In this document: in pieces, positions 9,507 to 17,991 of the stretch
Layout: each line of letters starts with the position of its first letter
Numbering within the stretch: position 1 is the first letter of the stretch
Source: Paenibacillus glacialis
Lineage (GTDB): Bacteria; Bacillota; Bacilli; Paenibacillales; Paenibacillaceae
NCBI RefSeq assembly: GCF_001637205.1
Contig: NZ_LVJH01000039.1
Span: 1 to 64,000, forward strand
Direction of reading: 5' to 3'
DNA length: 64,000 nucleotides
Position numbers and translations under genes: made by a program
The notes under the pieces: model-generated
What the model was told of the DNA's origin: nothing
Database searches by the model: none
What the model saw: the letters and a program-made list of their open reading frames with translations, nothing else

Positions 9507-9581
9507 ATTTAGGAATCAAGCTATGGAAGAACTGTATATGCAATGAGCTGTATAATATAAATTTTGTTGGGGGTCTTGCAA

Positions 9582-11174
9582 ATGGCAAAAATGTTAAAAT
9601 GGAATGTATTGGTTGTGTTTGTGTTAATCTTATCATTAGTGATTTCAGCATGTAGTAGCAATACTGCAAGCAACAAGAACCCCGCATCAACAAAGGATAA
9701 TAACAGCTCCTCAGAACCGGCAAAGCTTTCTGTTTTTATAGCAAGTAGAGCAACAGATGCGATGTATTCAAGTGAAACATTGATATGGAAAGAACTTGGG
9801 AAGAGGCTCAATATTGAATTCCAGTTTATAACAGGTGACACGAAAACCATGACTGAAAAGTTTCCCGTTATGGTATCGTCAGGTGAATACCCAGATATCG
9901 TGTCTGGTAAAATTCGTGACTTTAACAAGTTCGGGATGCAAGGAGCTTTTATACCTCTCAATGAACATATAGAGAATGCTCCAAATATTCAAAAATATCT
10001 TATGGATGATAAAGATGCAAAAACACAAACCTTAGCTATCGACGGTAATATTTATTCTATTCCTATGTTATCTGCTGTCCGCACATCTGAAGGTCCGCTC
10101 GTTCGCAAGGATTGGTTGGATCGACTAGGACTTCAAATGCCAGAGACGATAGATGATTGGTACAATGTGTTAAAGGCATTTAAGGATAAAGATGCAAATG
10201 GCAATGGTGATGCAACCGATGAGATTCCATTTTCAACAATCGGAACGCCGGATACGTTTTATCTAGATTTTGCTGACGCATGGGGCATTGATCTGAATGT
10301 AGATGGACGCTGGTTCGAGGAAAATGGTAAAATGGTATATTCCCCTATTGATCCAAGAGCAAAAGAGTATTTAACCACAATGAACAAATGGTACAGTGAA
10401 GGCCTCATAGATAAAGAGATGTTATCCAGACAGGATAAGGATTATACTGCGATGATCTTTAACGATAAGGTTGGTGCGACTACGCATTGGATCGGTTATG
10501 TGGCAGGTTTTAATTCAAGACCTGAGGCTCAAAAAATTAAAGGATTTAACTATCAAGTTACCCCTCCACCAGTATTAAACAAAGGAGATAAAGCACTTAC
10601 TAGCAGACAACAGCTCATTACGGTGCCTTGGGCATGGGGAATTAGTGCTACTAATAAAAATTTAGAGGCTACCATGAAGTTGTTTGATTATGTGTATAGT
10701 GATGAAGGTCAGATTCTCCTGAACTTTGGTGTAGAGGGCGATACGTATACAAAAAATGCTGATGGCCTAATTCAATATACAGAAAAGATTGCTAAGAACG
10801 CCGATGGAATCGCGAAAGCTTTATATCGTATTGGCGCGCAACCTCTACTTGGATTCCGTCAAGACGCCCAATATGAAAAAGCTTCATGTGCGAGCGAGGA
10901 TGCTTGTAAACAGTTGTTCAACTACGTGGATAATAATTATTTTAGAGATCCAGTGCCTTCATTGAAATATACAGATGAGGACGGAGAAAGATTTAATGAA
11001 CTCTCCACTCAAATCAACACTTATGTGGATGAAATGATGAGTAAGTTTATTATTGGGCAAGAACCATTAAGCAAATTCGATACTTTTGTTTCGACAGTTA
11101 AGTCTATGCAATTCGATGAGTTAGAGGAAATTCAGGCTAAAGCGTATGAAAATTATAAAGAATTATTGAAGTAA
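9582..11174 (+). CDS. Extracellular sugar-binding lipoprotein of the LplBC transporter
   Basis: Solute-binding protein of 530 residues, family type LplA/SBP_bac. The N-terminus is a lipoprotein signal with lipobox VISAC (lipidated C24), followed by a Ser/Asn/Lys-rich linker. The mature part shows family features such as DANGNGDATDEIPFS and KDYTAMIFNDKVGATTHW. It should deliver an oligosaccharide to the two permeases. Start ATG 9582 lies after TTGGGGG. Two internal cysteines (ASCASEDACKQL) sit close together near residue 445 and could form a disulfide. It is 75 bp after the permease. Confidence 0.92.
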   Translation: MAKMLKWNVLVVFVLILSLVISACSSNTASNKNPASTKDNNSSSEPAKLSVFIASRATDAMYSSETLIWKELGKRLNIEFQFITGDTKTMTEKFPVMVSSGEYPDIVSGKIRDFNKFGMQGAFIPLNEHIENAPNIQKYLMDDKDAKTQTLAIDGNIYSIPMLSAVRTSEGPLVRKDWLDRLGLQMPETIDDWYNVLKAFKDKDANGNGDATDEIPFSTIGTPDTFYLDFADAWGIDLNVDGRWFEENGKMVYSPIDPRAKEYLTTMNKWYSEGLIDKEMLSRQDKDYTAMIFNDKVGATTHWIGYVAGFNSRPEAQKIKGFNYQVTPPPVLNKGDKALTSRQQLITVPWAWGISATNKNLEATMKLFDYVYSDEGQILLNFGVEGDTYTKNADGLIQYTEKIAKNADGIAKALYRIGAQPLLGFRQDAQYEKASCASEDACKQLFNYVDNNYFRDPVPSLKYTDEDGERFNELSTQINTYVDEMMSKFIIGQEPLSKFDTFVSTVKSMQFDELEEIQAKAYENYKELLK

Positions 11175-11191
11175 CCATTATTGAAGTAATG

Positions 11192-11222
11192 GAGGGGATG
11201 TTTCTTCGGAAAAAAAATCCCC
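11192..11222 (+). promoter_or_regulatory. Hairpin over the 5' end of the ROK gene
   Basis: GAGGGGAT pairs with ATCCCCTC around a 14-15-nt loop; no T-run follows, so it is not a normal terminator. The left arm is itself a ribosome-site-like purine block, so the structure could hide a translation signal or cap mRNA between the binding-protein and regulator genes. Confidence 0.4.
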
Positions 11223-11242
11223 TCGAAAGGTTGTCTTGTCTC

Positions 11243-12385
11243 ATGAAACATGTAAGAGGTAATTTGTATTTAATGAAAGAAATAAATCGTTCGACGATAC
11301 TAAGTTTGTTGCACCGAGAGAAGAGTCTTTCCCGAGCAGAAATTGCGCAGAGGACGAAACTGAGCGCAACGACGATATCATCCTTGGTCGATGAGTTGAT
11401 TAAGGAAGGTTTTATTGTAGAATCAGGCGAAAAGTCTACTCCAGGAGCCGGTCGTAGAGCAATCTCACTTGAAATAAATAGACTGAACGGATTCGTTATT
11501 TCTGTGGGACTCGGAAATCGGACGTTTTATTTTACCTTGTCTAATTTCCATGGTGAGGTCATTACGGAGTTAAAGAAACCAGCAACGATAGGGAACACCA
11601 ACGTTCTTAAATGTGTTAATGCTGGTATTGAAGAACTTGTTAAAAAAGCCGAGTTACAAGACCTTTCGATGATCAAAGGGATGGCTATTGCATCGCCAGG
11701 TATCATTGATGAGGACAATGGGATGATTGAGTACTCAAGATATCTAAATTTGAAAGATTTCAATATTGTAGATGAACTGCAAGCATCCTATCCTATACCG
11801 ATTTATGTGATTAATGATACGAATGCTGCTGCATTTGCTGAATATTATTTGCTATCAAGCCCAGATGTCCGAAATGTACTGTATGTATGGATTTATGACG
11901 GAATGGGAGCAGGGCTCATCATTAATGATCAGATTATATCAGGTTATAAAGGTAGAGCCGGAGAAGTAACATACATGAGCGATTACTTATTTAGTGATAC
12001 GTATGTGTTGCAGCAAGCGCAAAAAAGAGCTGCAAAACATGATGCTAGTGCTGTATTTCATGACATTGGTGATGTCCTAGAGGCATACGAAAGCGGAGTT
12101 CCTTGGCTAGAGACTCTGATGAATAGGTCGCTTATGTTGATGAGTAAATCGATTGCTGTCATGATCAATTTGCTGGGTCCGGAGCAAGTTATTTTAGACG
12201 GTTGGTTCATGAGTTCACCTAAATGCATGCAGAAAGTTCATAACTTCTTAAGAAGATTAACTTTACATGGGCATTATGAAGCGGATAGAGTGACAACTGC
12301 ACAATTGGGTGACAAAAACTATGTGATCGGTGCTACAACGCTGATTCTGCATGACCTATTCAAAGAAAAAGTGCTATTAACCTAA
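11243..12385 (+). CDS. ROK-family transcriptional regulator (NagC/XylR type)
   Basis: DNA-binding repressor of 380 residues. An N-terminal winged helix (residues ~10-70: NLYLMKEINRSTILSLLHRE, then SRAEIAQRTKLSATTISSLV) is joined to a ROK sugar-kinase-like domain (AIASPGIIDEDNG, VINDTNAAAFAEYYL). Expected to repress the sugar operon until a sugar binds. The classic GxGxG glucokinase start and zinc cysteines of catalytic ROK kinases are absent, which fits a pure regulator. The start is uncertain: the frame is open from an ATG at 11189, but only ATG 11243 gives the usual family N-terminus; its ribosome site GAAAGG is distant. Confidence 0.85.
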   Translation: MKHVRGNLYLMKEINRSTILSLLHREKSLSRAEIAQRTKLSATTISSLVDELIKEGFIVESGEKSTPGAGRRAISLEINRLNGFVISVGLGNRTFYFTLSNFHGEVITELKKPATIGNTNVLKCVNAGIEELVKKAELQDLSMIKGMAIASPGIIDEDNGMIEYSRYLNLKDFNIVDELQASYPIPIYVINDTNAAAFAEYYLLSSPDVRNVLYVWIYDGMGAGLIINDQIISGYKGRAGEVTYMSDYLFSDTYVLQQAQKRAAKHDASAVFHDIGDVLEAYESGVPWLETLMNRSLMLMSKSIAVMINLLGPEQVILDGWFMSSPKCMQKVHNFLRRLTLHGHYEADRVTTAQLGDKNYVIGATTLILHDLFKEKVLLT

Positions 12386-12407
12386 GAATCTGGAAGGATT
12401 GGTCATA

Positions 12408-14180
12408 ATGGGGCGTAATCTTTTATTGAAAAGAGTTTGTTTAGTACTAGCTACTACTGTTCTTGTGCAAGGTTTACCAGGATTTACGAAGCAATCTGAG
12501 GCAGCAACTGCTGTAAATACTCATGCAACGAGTGCTTTAACCTGGTTGAACAAGCAACTGGATCCACCAGGAGTTCAAGTGAGTCTTAACGCGTATCCCA
12601 GCGATTATGTAGGGCTCGTTGAGGGAACCGTTCAGATGGCCTCGTTACCGGCGAATACTCCTGTTCAGTCCAATCCTAATATTAAAACCACAGCATACCC
12701 TAATAATTATTCCGGAATTGTGAAGGGAACCTTTACTGGAATAACGGATTGGAATGCTTATAGTGTTTACGTATTTGACCACACCGATATCGGTTATAAA
12801 AAAACGACGGCAACGCTGAATGCTAACGGTACTTGGTCAGCGGGAAGCGTAACGTTTAACGGTAAGCCCGTGATTGCCCTTGTTAAAGGTGGGACTCAGA
12901 TTGTTGGATTTGCGAATGATCCTGCGCAATCTCTAAGTGATTATGAGGTCTGGATCTATGCTAAAACAGATACTGCGTATCTGCAGGCAAAAGCTCCGAT
13001 TCGGTCTGATGGAACGTTTGAAACGAAGAGTATTCCTATATTTACTGGTGGAGATTTGCTAGGTTATACGATTCCTGATACCCAGGGGTTGAAGGAAGCA
13101 CGAGTTATTAAGAAATCAGAATCGAAGGTTGTTGGCACAACAGAGAAGCCTAAATTAAATCTTATTCGATCTTTCTATGTTCCATTAGATGATCAAATTA
13201 ATACTACCGCAGGCATTGGTAACAGAAGCTGGATATACGATGATGCACTCGGTGTAATTTCATACGGATTAGCGGGTGATAAGCCGCGTGCATCAACGAT
13301 TCTAGGGACGTTGGCTAACCTGCAAAATGCAGATGGCTCTTTATATTTTTCTTACAATATAGTAACCGGTGAAATGGATGATAAAAAACGTAGTGGAGCG
13401 ATCGCTTGGGTCGGCTATGCTGCTACGCAATATGAGAAGAAATTTAATGATACGACTTACAGAACTTTTGCAGTTCGTATAGCAGATTATTTATTAACCC
13501 TTCAGGATGCGACTACGGGAAGCGTCAAAGGGGGACCGGATGTTCCTTGGTTCTCTACGGAACATAATGTTGACAGTTATTTCTTCTTAAGAGATTTAGG
13601 GAAATTGACAGGTGACGTGAAGTATGTGAATGCTGCGGATCTTGTGAAAAATGCTTTGTTGCAGTCACATTGGAATGTAACGCAACAAAGATTTAATCAG
13701 GGGGTTAACGATACAGTAGGAGCTTTGGATGCAAATTCTTGGGGATCAATCTTCCTAGAAGCCATCGGAAGACATGACCTTGCGGTATCGGCAACGGCAT
13801 ACGTGAACAATTTTAAAGTGAATAATGCAAGCATGGCATTAAATACTGATCCTAATGCGTACAATAATACGTATCAAACGACTAAACTGGTCTCGGGATA
13901 TAAACCATATTTAGTGGATAATGGGGACTTCGTGAATGCACCAAACATCGTGTGGACGGAAGGGACTTGGGGAGTGATTAATTTATTCCTTCGCCAAGGA
14001 ACAAATGCCCAAAGTCTAATTCAATCGATGTACGATTTACAGGATGCAGACGTAGCAGGGGGACTTGTTTATACAAACACCGGTGCCGCATCTTACGATT
14101 TCCATGTATGGCCATCTGTTGCTGCAACAGCTTGGCAGTACATTACTTTAACAAGTCCTACTAGTATCTGGGAGCCATAA
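12408..14180 (+). CDS. Secreted alpha/alpha-barrel (six-hairpin) glycosidase-like protein
   Basis: A 590-residue exported protein with a Sec signal peptide (about residues 1-31, hydrophobic core CLVLATTVLV, cut near SEAATA). After it come two copies of a short motif (AYPSDYVGLVEGTV and AYPNNYSGIVKGTF) leading into beta-rich segments. The C-terminal ~330 residues look like an (alpha/alpha)6 barrel: RSWIYDDALGVISYGLAG, GSLYFSYN, SGAIAWVGYAA, DANSWGSIFLEAIGR, WTEGTWGVINLFLR. The family is not one I can name; a glycosidase or lyase role is inferred from fold-like repeats and operon position after the sugar importer. Start ATG 12408 follows GGAAGG. Confidence 0.65.
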   Translation: MGRNLLLKRVCLVLATTVLVQGLPGFTKQSEAATAVNTHATSALTWLNKQLDPPGVQVSLNAYPSDYVGLVEGTVQMASLPANTPVQSNPNIKTTAYPNNYSGIVKGTFTGITDWNAYSVYVFDHTDIGYKKTTATLNANGTWSAGSVTFNGKPVIALVKGGTQIVGFANDPAQSLSDYEVWIYAKTDTAYLQAKAPIRSDGTFETKSIPIFTGGDLLGYTIPDTQGLKEARVIKKSESKVVGTTEKPKLNLIRSFYVPLDDQINTTAGIGNRSWIYDDALGVISYGLAGDKPRASTILGTLANLQNADGSLYFSYNIVTGEMDDKKRSGAIAWVGYAATQYEKKFNDTTYRTFAVRIADYLLTLQDATTGSVKGGPDVPWFSTEHNVDSYFFLRDLGKLTGDVKYVNAADLVKNALLQSHWNVTQQRFNQGVNDTVGALDANSWGSIFLEAIGRHDLAVSATAYVNNFKVNNASMALNTDPNAYNNTYQTTKLVSGYKPYLVDNGDFVNAPNIVWTEGTWGVINLFLRQGTNAQSLIQSMYDLQDADVAGGLVYTNTGAASYDFHVWPSVAATAWQYITLTSPTSIWEP

Positions 14181-14212
14181 GCATTCTCTCGTGGGTTGTA
14201 GGAAATAACGAG

Positions 14213-14250
14213 GCGCCAAGGATTGTTATTATATCCTTGGTGCTTTTTTA
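14213..14250 (+). terminator. Terminator of the sugar operon
   Basis: GCGCCAAGGAT pairs with ATCCTTGGTGC and is followed by a run of six Ts. It closes the unit that starts at the promoter near 5632. Confidence 0.85.
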
Positions 14251-14469
14251 TGTTCTATGATGTGGAGTCAAATTATTGGTATAAAAGAATAATTAGAGGG
14301 AATTTTTGGAATCACCATTGTGTATTGAAACCAAATGATATGAGTGTTCCAGCGCTTCGTGTTTAGAAAAAAATAAAAATAAAAATGTTTGTCACACATT
14401 CACGTTTGTATTATCTAACCTTATGAGTGGGTAAATCTTACTCCATAAATAATGATAGGGGAGATAATA

Positions 14470-14775
14470 ATGAGTAAAGTTATTGAGGTAGCAAAATTCA
14501 AGCTGAATGAAGGGGTAGATGTTGAAGTATTTTTACAAGCTTCCGAGGAGTTTAATGCTAATTTTGTATCTATACAAAGTGGGTATATTACCAGAAACTT
14601 AGTTCAGGAGAATGATGTATGGGCAGATATAGTGGAATGGGAGTCAATGGAAGATGCAGTAAACTGCGGTCGTGCAATGTCAGGTAATGGTCATATTAAA
14701 AACTATATGGTATGTATGAAGATGGAATCAGTAGAAGTAAATCGGTTCACAGCAATTAGAACGTATATGAAATAA
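14470..14775 (+). CDS. Small dimeric alpha/beta-barrel-like protein (ABM/ferredoxin-like)
   Basis: A 101-residue protein whose pattern (VIEVAKFKLNEGVDVEVFLQ at the start, then GYITRNLVQENDVWADIVEW, then a terminal strand) matches the antibiotic-biosynthesis-monooxygenase-like dimeric barrel fold. Such small proteins bind or oxidise small aromatics or have only structural roles; no catalytic set can be assigned. ATG 14470 is chosen because AGGGGAG stands before it. It is followed by its own terminator and then by a sigma-factor gene, so the two may be functionally linked but not strictly co-transcribed. Confidence 0.6.
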   Translation: MSKVIEVAKFKLNEGVDVEVFLQASEEFNANFVSIQSGYITRNLVQENDVWADIVEWESMEDAVNCGRAMSGNGHIKNYMVCMKMESVEVNRFTAIRTYMK

Positions 14776-14792
14776 ACTTTTTAATGCTATTA

Positions 14793-14830
14793 TGCAAAAG
14801 AAGATTTTTACGATCTTCTTTTGCAATTTT
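14793..14830 (+). terminator. Terminator between small barrel protein and sigma factor
   Basis: GCAAAAGAAGATC-type arm pairs with GATCTTCTTTTGC and is followed by AATTTT. Confidence 0.75.
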
Positions 14831-14892
14831 AGATATGTTTGTGGTGAATTAGAGTACATAAAGAATTTGAAATATCTTTTAGGAGTGAGACT

Positions 14893-15765
14893 ATGAGTAA
14901 TCCTTTTTCAGATGAGTATCATGAAGATGAAGATTTATGGCTTTTAAATGGGGCGTTAAATGGCTCAAAAGAAGCTTTAGAAGAACTGATTAAAAGGCAT
15001 AAGGATTTTATTTATAATATTGCTTTTAAAATGGTATTGTCTCCCTTTGATGCAGAAGATATTACCCAAGAAGTAATTATTAAGATAATCACAAAAATAG
15101 GGCAATTTAAAAGGAATAGCAATATTAGAACATGGATTTACAAAATTACAGTAAATCACTGTTTACAAATGAAGAAAAAGTGGTTGGAAGAGCGATACAA
15201 TACAATTTCAATGTTCGAAACTGATTTAGATAGTGTGGCGGCAATTCAGCTGTCTAGTCATGAGGAAGTTGAAATGAAAGAGTTGGTAGAAGAAGCAAGA
15301 CTCTCATGTATGTCTGGGATGTTACTATGTTTATCAAGAGAACAAAGGATGGTTTATATACTGGGAGAGATATTCAATGTTCCCCATGATTTGGGGGCGG
15401 AGTTACTTGATATTTCTAAAGAAAACTTTAGGCAAAGATTGTCTAGAGCAAGAAAAGACTTGTATAACTTTATGGATAGAAAGTGTGGATTGTTAAATAA
15501 AAACAACCCCTGTCGATGCCAAAAGAAAACAAAAGGATTTATAGAAGCAGGATGGGTTGATCCAGATCAAATGAAATTCAATACATCTTATACAAGAAAA
15601 ATAAAAGATGTTATAAGCGTTAGGGACGAGGGCTTAAAAAAAATAGAAGAAAACGATTATAAAACGTTGCAACGAGAGCATCCTTTTCAGGAAAAAGAAT
15701 TTGCGATCAATACAATAAAGAATATTGTAAATGGTAGTGAAATAAAAGGTATTTTTAATTTGTAA
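14893..15765 (+). CDS. ECF-like RNA polymerase sigma factor with cysteine-containing C-terminal extension
   Basis: Sigma-70 family protein of 290 residues. Region 2 is clear (ALEELIKRHKDFIYNIAFKM, DAEDITQEVIIKIITKI, IRTWIYKITVNHCLQMKKKW) and region 4 follows (LSREQRMVYILGEIFNV, ISKENFRQRLSRARKDLYNF). About 95 residues beyond region 4 begin with CGLLNKNNPCRCQKK, a cysteine motif seen in some ECF groups and possibly metal binding. No anti-sigma gene with membrane helices is adjacent, so control may lie in the extension. AT-rich codon use differs from the neighbouring operon. AGGAGTG precedes the ATG. Confidence 0.85.
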   Translation: MSNPFSDEYHEDEDLWLLNGALNGSKEALEELIKRHKDFIYNIAFKMVLSPFDAEDITQEVIIKIITKIGQFKRNSNIRTWIYKITVNHCLQMKKKWLEERYNTISMFETDLDSVAAIQLSSHEEVEMKELVEEARLSCMSGMLLCLSREQRMVYILGEIFNVPHDLGAELLDISKENFRQRLSRARKDLYNFMDRKCGLLNKNNPCRCQKKTKGFIEAGWVDPDQMKFNTSYTRKIKDVISVRDEGLKKIEENDYKTLQREHPFQEKEFAINTIKNIVNGSEIKGIFNL

Positions 15766-15822
15766 TATTCCTATATTATTATGGCTCTGCGAAAGTTGAA
15801 CTATTTATGTTTTATAGACTTG

Positions 15823-15853
15823 AGAGGTACCCATTTAGGTACCTCTTCTTTGT
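15823..15853 (+). terminator. Terminator after the sigma-factor gene, possibly bidirectional
   Basis: GAGGTACC and GGTACCTC form a perfect stem around a 6-nt loop, followed by TTCTTTG. It lies between convergent genes. Confidence 0.75.
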
Positions 15854-15891
15854 TATTCTTATAGAGAATTCAATGGAAGATTGCTCGATAC

Positions 15892-16881
15892 CTATCGTGC
15901 AACCTTAACCATGTTACCTGTAGGATCAGGTTTAGTAGTAATGGCTCTGTGGTCCTGATCGGGTATCACTTTTCGCTGGTACATATTGTTTCGTATGATT
16001 GCAAAGATAATGAGTAGCGTTCCGAAAAATTCATAATTGCTGATTTGGTATCCTTGGAAAGCCATAATAACGAATGTAGTAATAGGAACAAAATTAATAA
16101 ATAATAAACCGTTAGACGGGGACAACAACTTGAGTCCCGAATTCCAGCATAGCAAAGCTGCTAGCCCTGGCAATAAGACCATAAAGGCCATTTCATATTT
16201 AATAGAAAGTATGGTGTCAAAGGTAGGAACTGGAACCAATTGAAAGCTTGAAGCAAGGGTAACGATTACGAAGTTCACTACGCTTCCTAATATGCAGGTT
16301 AATGTAGAGTAGCGAAGTATCGACCAATCCTTAAACCGAACGCCACCCATGGAATACAATACCCATCCTACAACGCCTGCAAAAATCAGTAGCAATGGGA
16401 AGACATGTTGTCCAGCCATCATGAAAAATTCCATATTTCCGTTGGTGATGACTAGTAAAGCGCCGACAAGCGCAATTGCAACACTTGTGATCATGAATTT
16501 CTTCGGGGCTTTTTTTGTCGTAATCCACAAGACCACAATGGATATCATAGGCATAAGTACTTCCATAATGGAGGCTGCGACGGTACCTGGTTCGCCCATG
16601 AGATGCTGTCCTAGAAATACGCACATGTTATAGACCGAAAAGGCTACCGTTCCAAAAAACAATAACGATTTGCCTCTTCCCTCGAAGCGAAATGCTGATT
16701 TCCCCTCTTTTATCAAAAGCATCACGCTGAGAATAACAGCAACGATTGCATAACGGATAAACGAGAAATAAAATGAATCTATTTTCTGTAATGCGATGTG
16801 TGCAACGGGAAACATAGCTCCCCAAGACATACTAGCAATGAGGCACAGAATGGACCCGATGACGATTTGTTTCTTTAGCAT
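15892..16881 (-). CDS. EamA/DMT-family membrane transporter
   Basis: A 329-residue membrane protein with about ten hydrophobic helices in two EamA repeats (first: ASMSWGAMFPVAHIALQKID, second starting near VGWVLYSMGGVRF). DMT-family proteins export or import metabolites; substrate unknown. The ATG has GGGAGAG upstream. It is transcribed away from a LysR regulator gene with a 160-bp shared promoter region containing a dyad, so it is probably the regulator's target. The C-terminal ~30 residues are hydrophilic. Confidence 0.85.
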   Translation of the reverse strand: MLKKQIVIGSILCLIASMSWGAMFPVAHIALQKIDSFYFSFIRYAIVAVILSVMLLIKEGKSAFRFEGRGKSLLFFGTVAFSVYNMCVFLGQHLMGEPGTVAASIMEVLMPMISIVVLWITTKKAPKKFMITSVAIALVGALLVITNGNMEFFMMAGQHVFPLLLIFAGVVGWVLYSMGGVRFKDWSILRYSTLTCILGSVVNFVIVTLASSFQLVPVPTFDTILSIKYEMAFMVLLPGLAALLCWNSGLKLLSPSNGLLFINFVPITTFVIMAFQGYQISNYEFFGTLLIIFAIIRNNMYQRKVIPDQDHRAITTKPDPTGNMVKVAR

Positions 16882-16958
16882 GTGTTGTCTCTCCCTAGCA
16901 TAAATCTGCCGATGTATTGTGTATTACCAATGATAGGGAGACTAAGGGTGATAGTAAA

Positions 16959-16985
16959 ATGATTGATAATAACATTTATCATCAT
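16959..16985. promoter_or_regulatory. Candidate LysR operator between divergent genes
   Basis: An imperfect AT-rich dyad with core TGATAATAACATTTATCA lies midway between the EamA and LysR starts. It fits the loose T-N11-A style of LysR sites. The functional link is inference from position. Confidence 0.45.
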
Positions 16986-17041
16986 TTATAATGATATCAG
17001 GAAGAAGACGTGTACGCATCGGAGACTAGAGGAGGGTCACA

Positions 17042-17917
17042 TTGGAATTTAACGATTTAAAAATATTTCAGAGCGTGGCTACACATGGCAGTGTCAGCAA
17101 AGCAGCATTGGAGCTCAACTATGTTCAATCCAATGTGACAGCAAGAATTAAGCTACTTGAGAAAGAACTTCAGACGCCGTTATTTTATCGTCATAAGCGA
17201 GGGATGATCTTAAACACGGAGGGCAAACGGTTGTTGAAACATTCGAGAGAGATCTTGTCCAGAATGGATGAGATGAAGCTTGCTTTTCAAGATAAATCGA
17301 ACCCTTCCGGAGTCCTCAAGATCGGTATCGTAGAGACCGTGATTGCTCTTCCAGATATTTTATCCTCATACCATAGCAAGTATCCAAATGTTGAATTATC
17401 ACTAAAGGCTGGGGTAACGGATCTTCTACTACAAAAGGTCATTGATATGAAGCTGGATGGCGCGTTTGTGACAGGGCCTATCAGGCATCCATTACTCGAA
17501 CAGGTTGAGGTTATTCAAGAAAAGCTCGTTCTGGTGACCAAGGGAGATACCTTTTCTATGGAGGATATAACGACAAGACCGTTGTTGTTATACAACAAGG
17601 GTTGCGGTTATCGCGGAAGATTGGAAAGTTGGATGAAAGTGGAGGGGATTGTCCCGAAACAGATTATGGAATTCGGCACATTTGGGACGATTATTGGCAG
17701 TGTTGCCGCAGGTATCGGAATAACGATTATTCCGGAGTCAGCAGTTACCGATTTGGTTGCCAATGATACCGTGTATTGTCATGATCTACCTGAACCTTAT
17801 CGTGAAATCACGACTATTTTTATACGACGTAAAGATTCGTATTTAACAAGCACACTACAGTGTTTCATCGATGAGATTGTTGCTCGAACTGAGCTAGAAC
17901 AGGTGCAGGAACCATAG
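17042..17917 (+). CDS. LysR-family transcriptional regulator
   Basis: A 291-residue regulator. The N-terminal winged helix (FNDLKIFQSVATHGSVSKAA to GMILNTEGKRLL, residues ~2-66) is followed by a periplasmic-binding-like effector domain (GVLKIGIVETVIALPDILSS, VAAGIGITIIPESAV). TTG is the start codon, with GAGGAGGG just upstream. It is divergent from an EamA transporter gene, which it probably controls together with its own gene. The style recalls YofA/CzcR-type Bacillus regulators, but the effector cannot be named. Confidence 0.9.
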   Translation: MEFNDLKIFQSVATHGSVSKAALELNYVQSNVTARIKLLEKELQTPLFYRHKRGMILNTEGKRLLKHSREILSRMDEMKLAFQDKSNPSGVLKIGIVETVIALPDILSSYHSKYPNVELSLKAGVTDLLLQKVIDMKLDGAFVTGPIRHPLLEQVEVIQEKLVLVTKGDTFSMEDITTRPLLLYNKGCGYRGRLESWMKVEGIVPKQIMEFGTFGTIIGSVAAGIGITIIPESAVTDLVANDTVYCHDLPEPYREITTIFIRRKDSYLTSTLQCFIDEIVARTELEQVQEP

Positions 17918-17929
17918 TAATAAATATAG

Positions 17930-17963
17930 AAAAAGCTCCAGTACCTATTGGTATGGGGCTTTT
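17930..17963. terminator. Terminator between the LysR gene and the convergent phosphoesterase gene
   Basis: AAAAGCTCC and GGGGCTTTT pair around an inner TACC/GGTA stem; A and T runs on both flanks allow use on both strands. Confidence 0.7.
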
Positions 17964-17991
17964 GGCTGTTCAGATAAGGGTAATCTCTCTT

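Noticed and set aside
9521-9961. 146-codon minus-strand frame
   Set aside because: It lies opposite the well-supported lipoprotein gene and has no ribosome site or recognisable domain.
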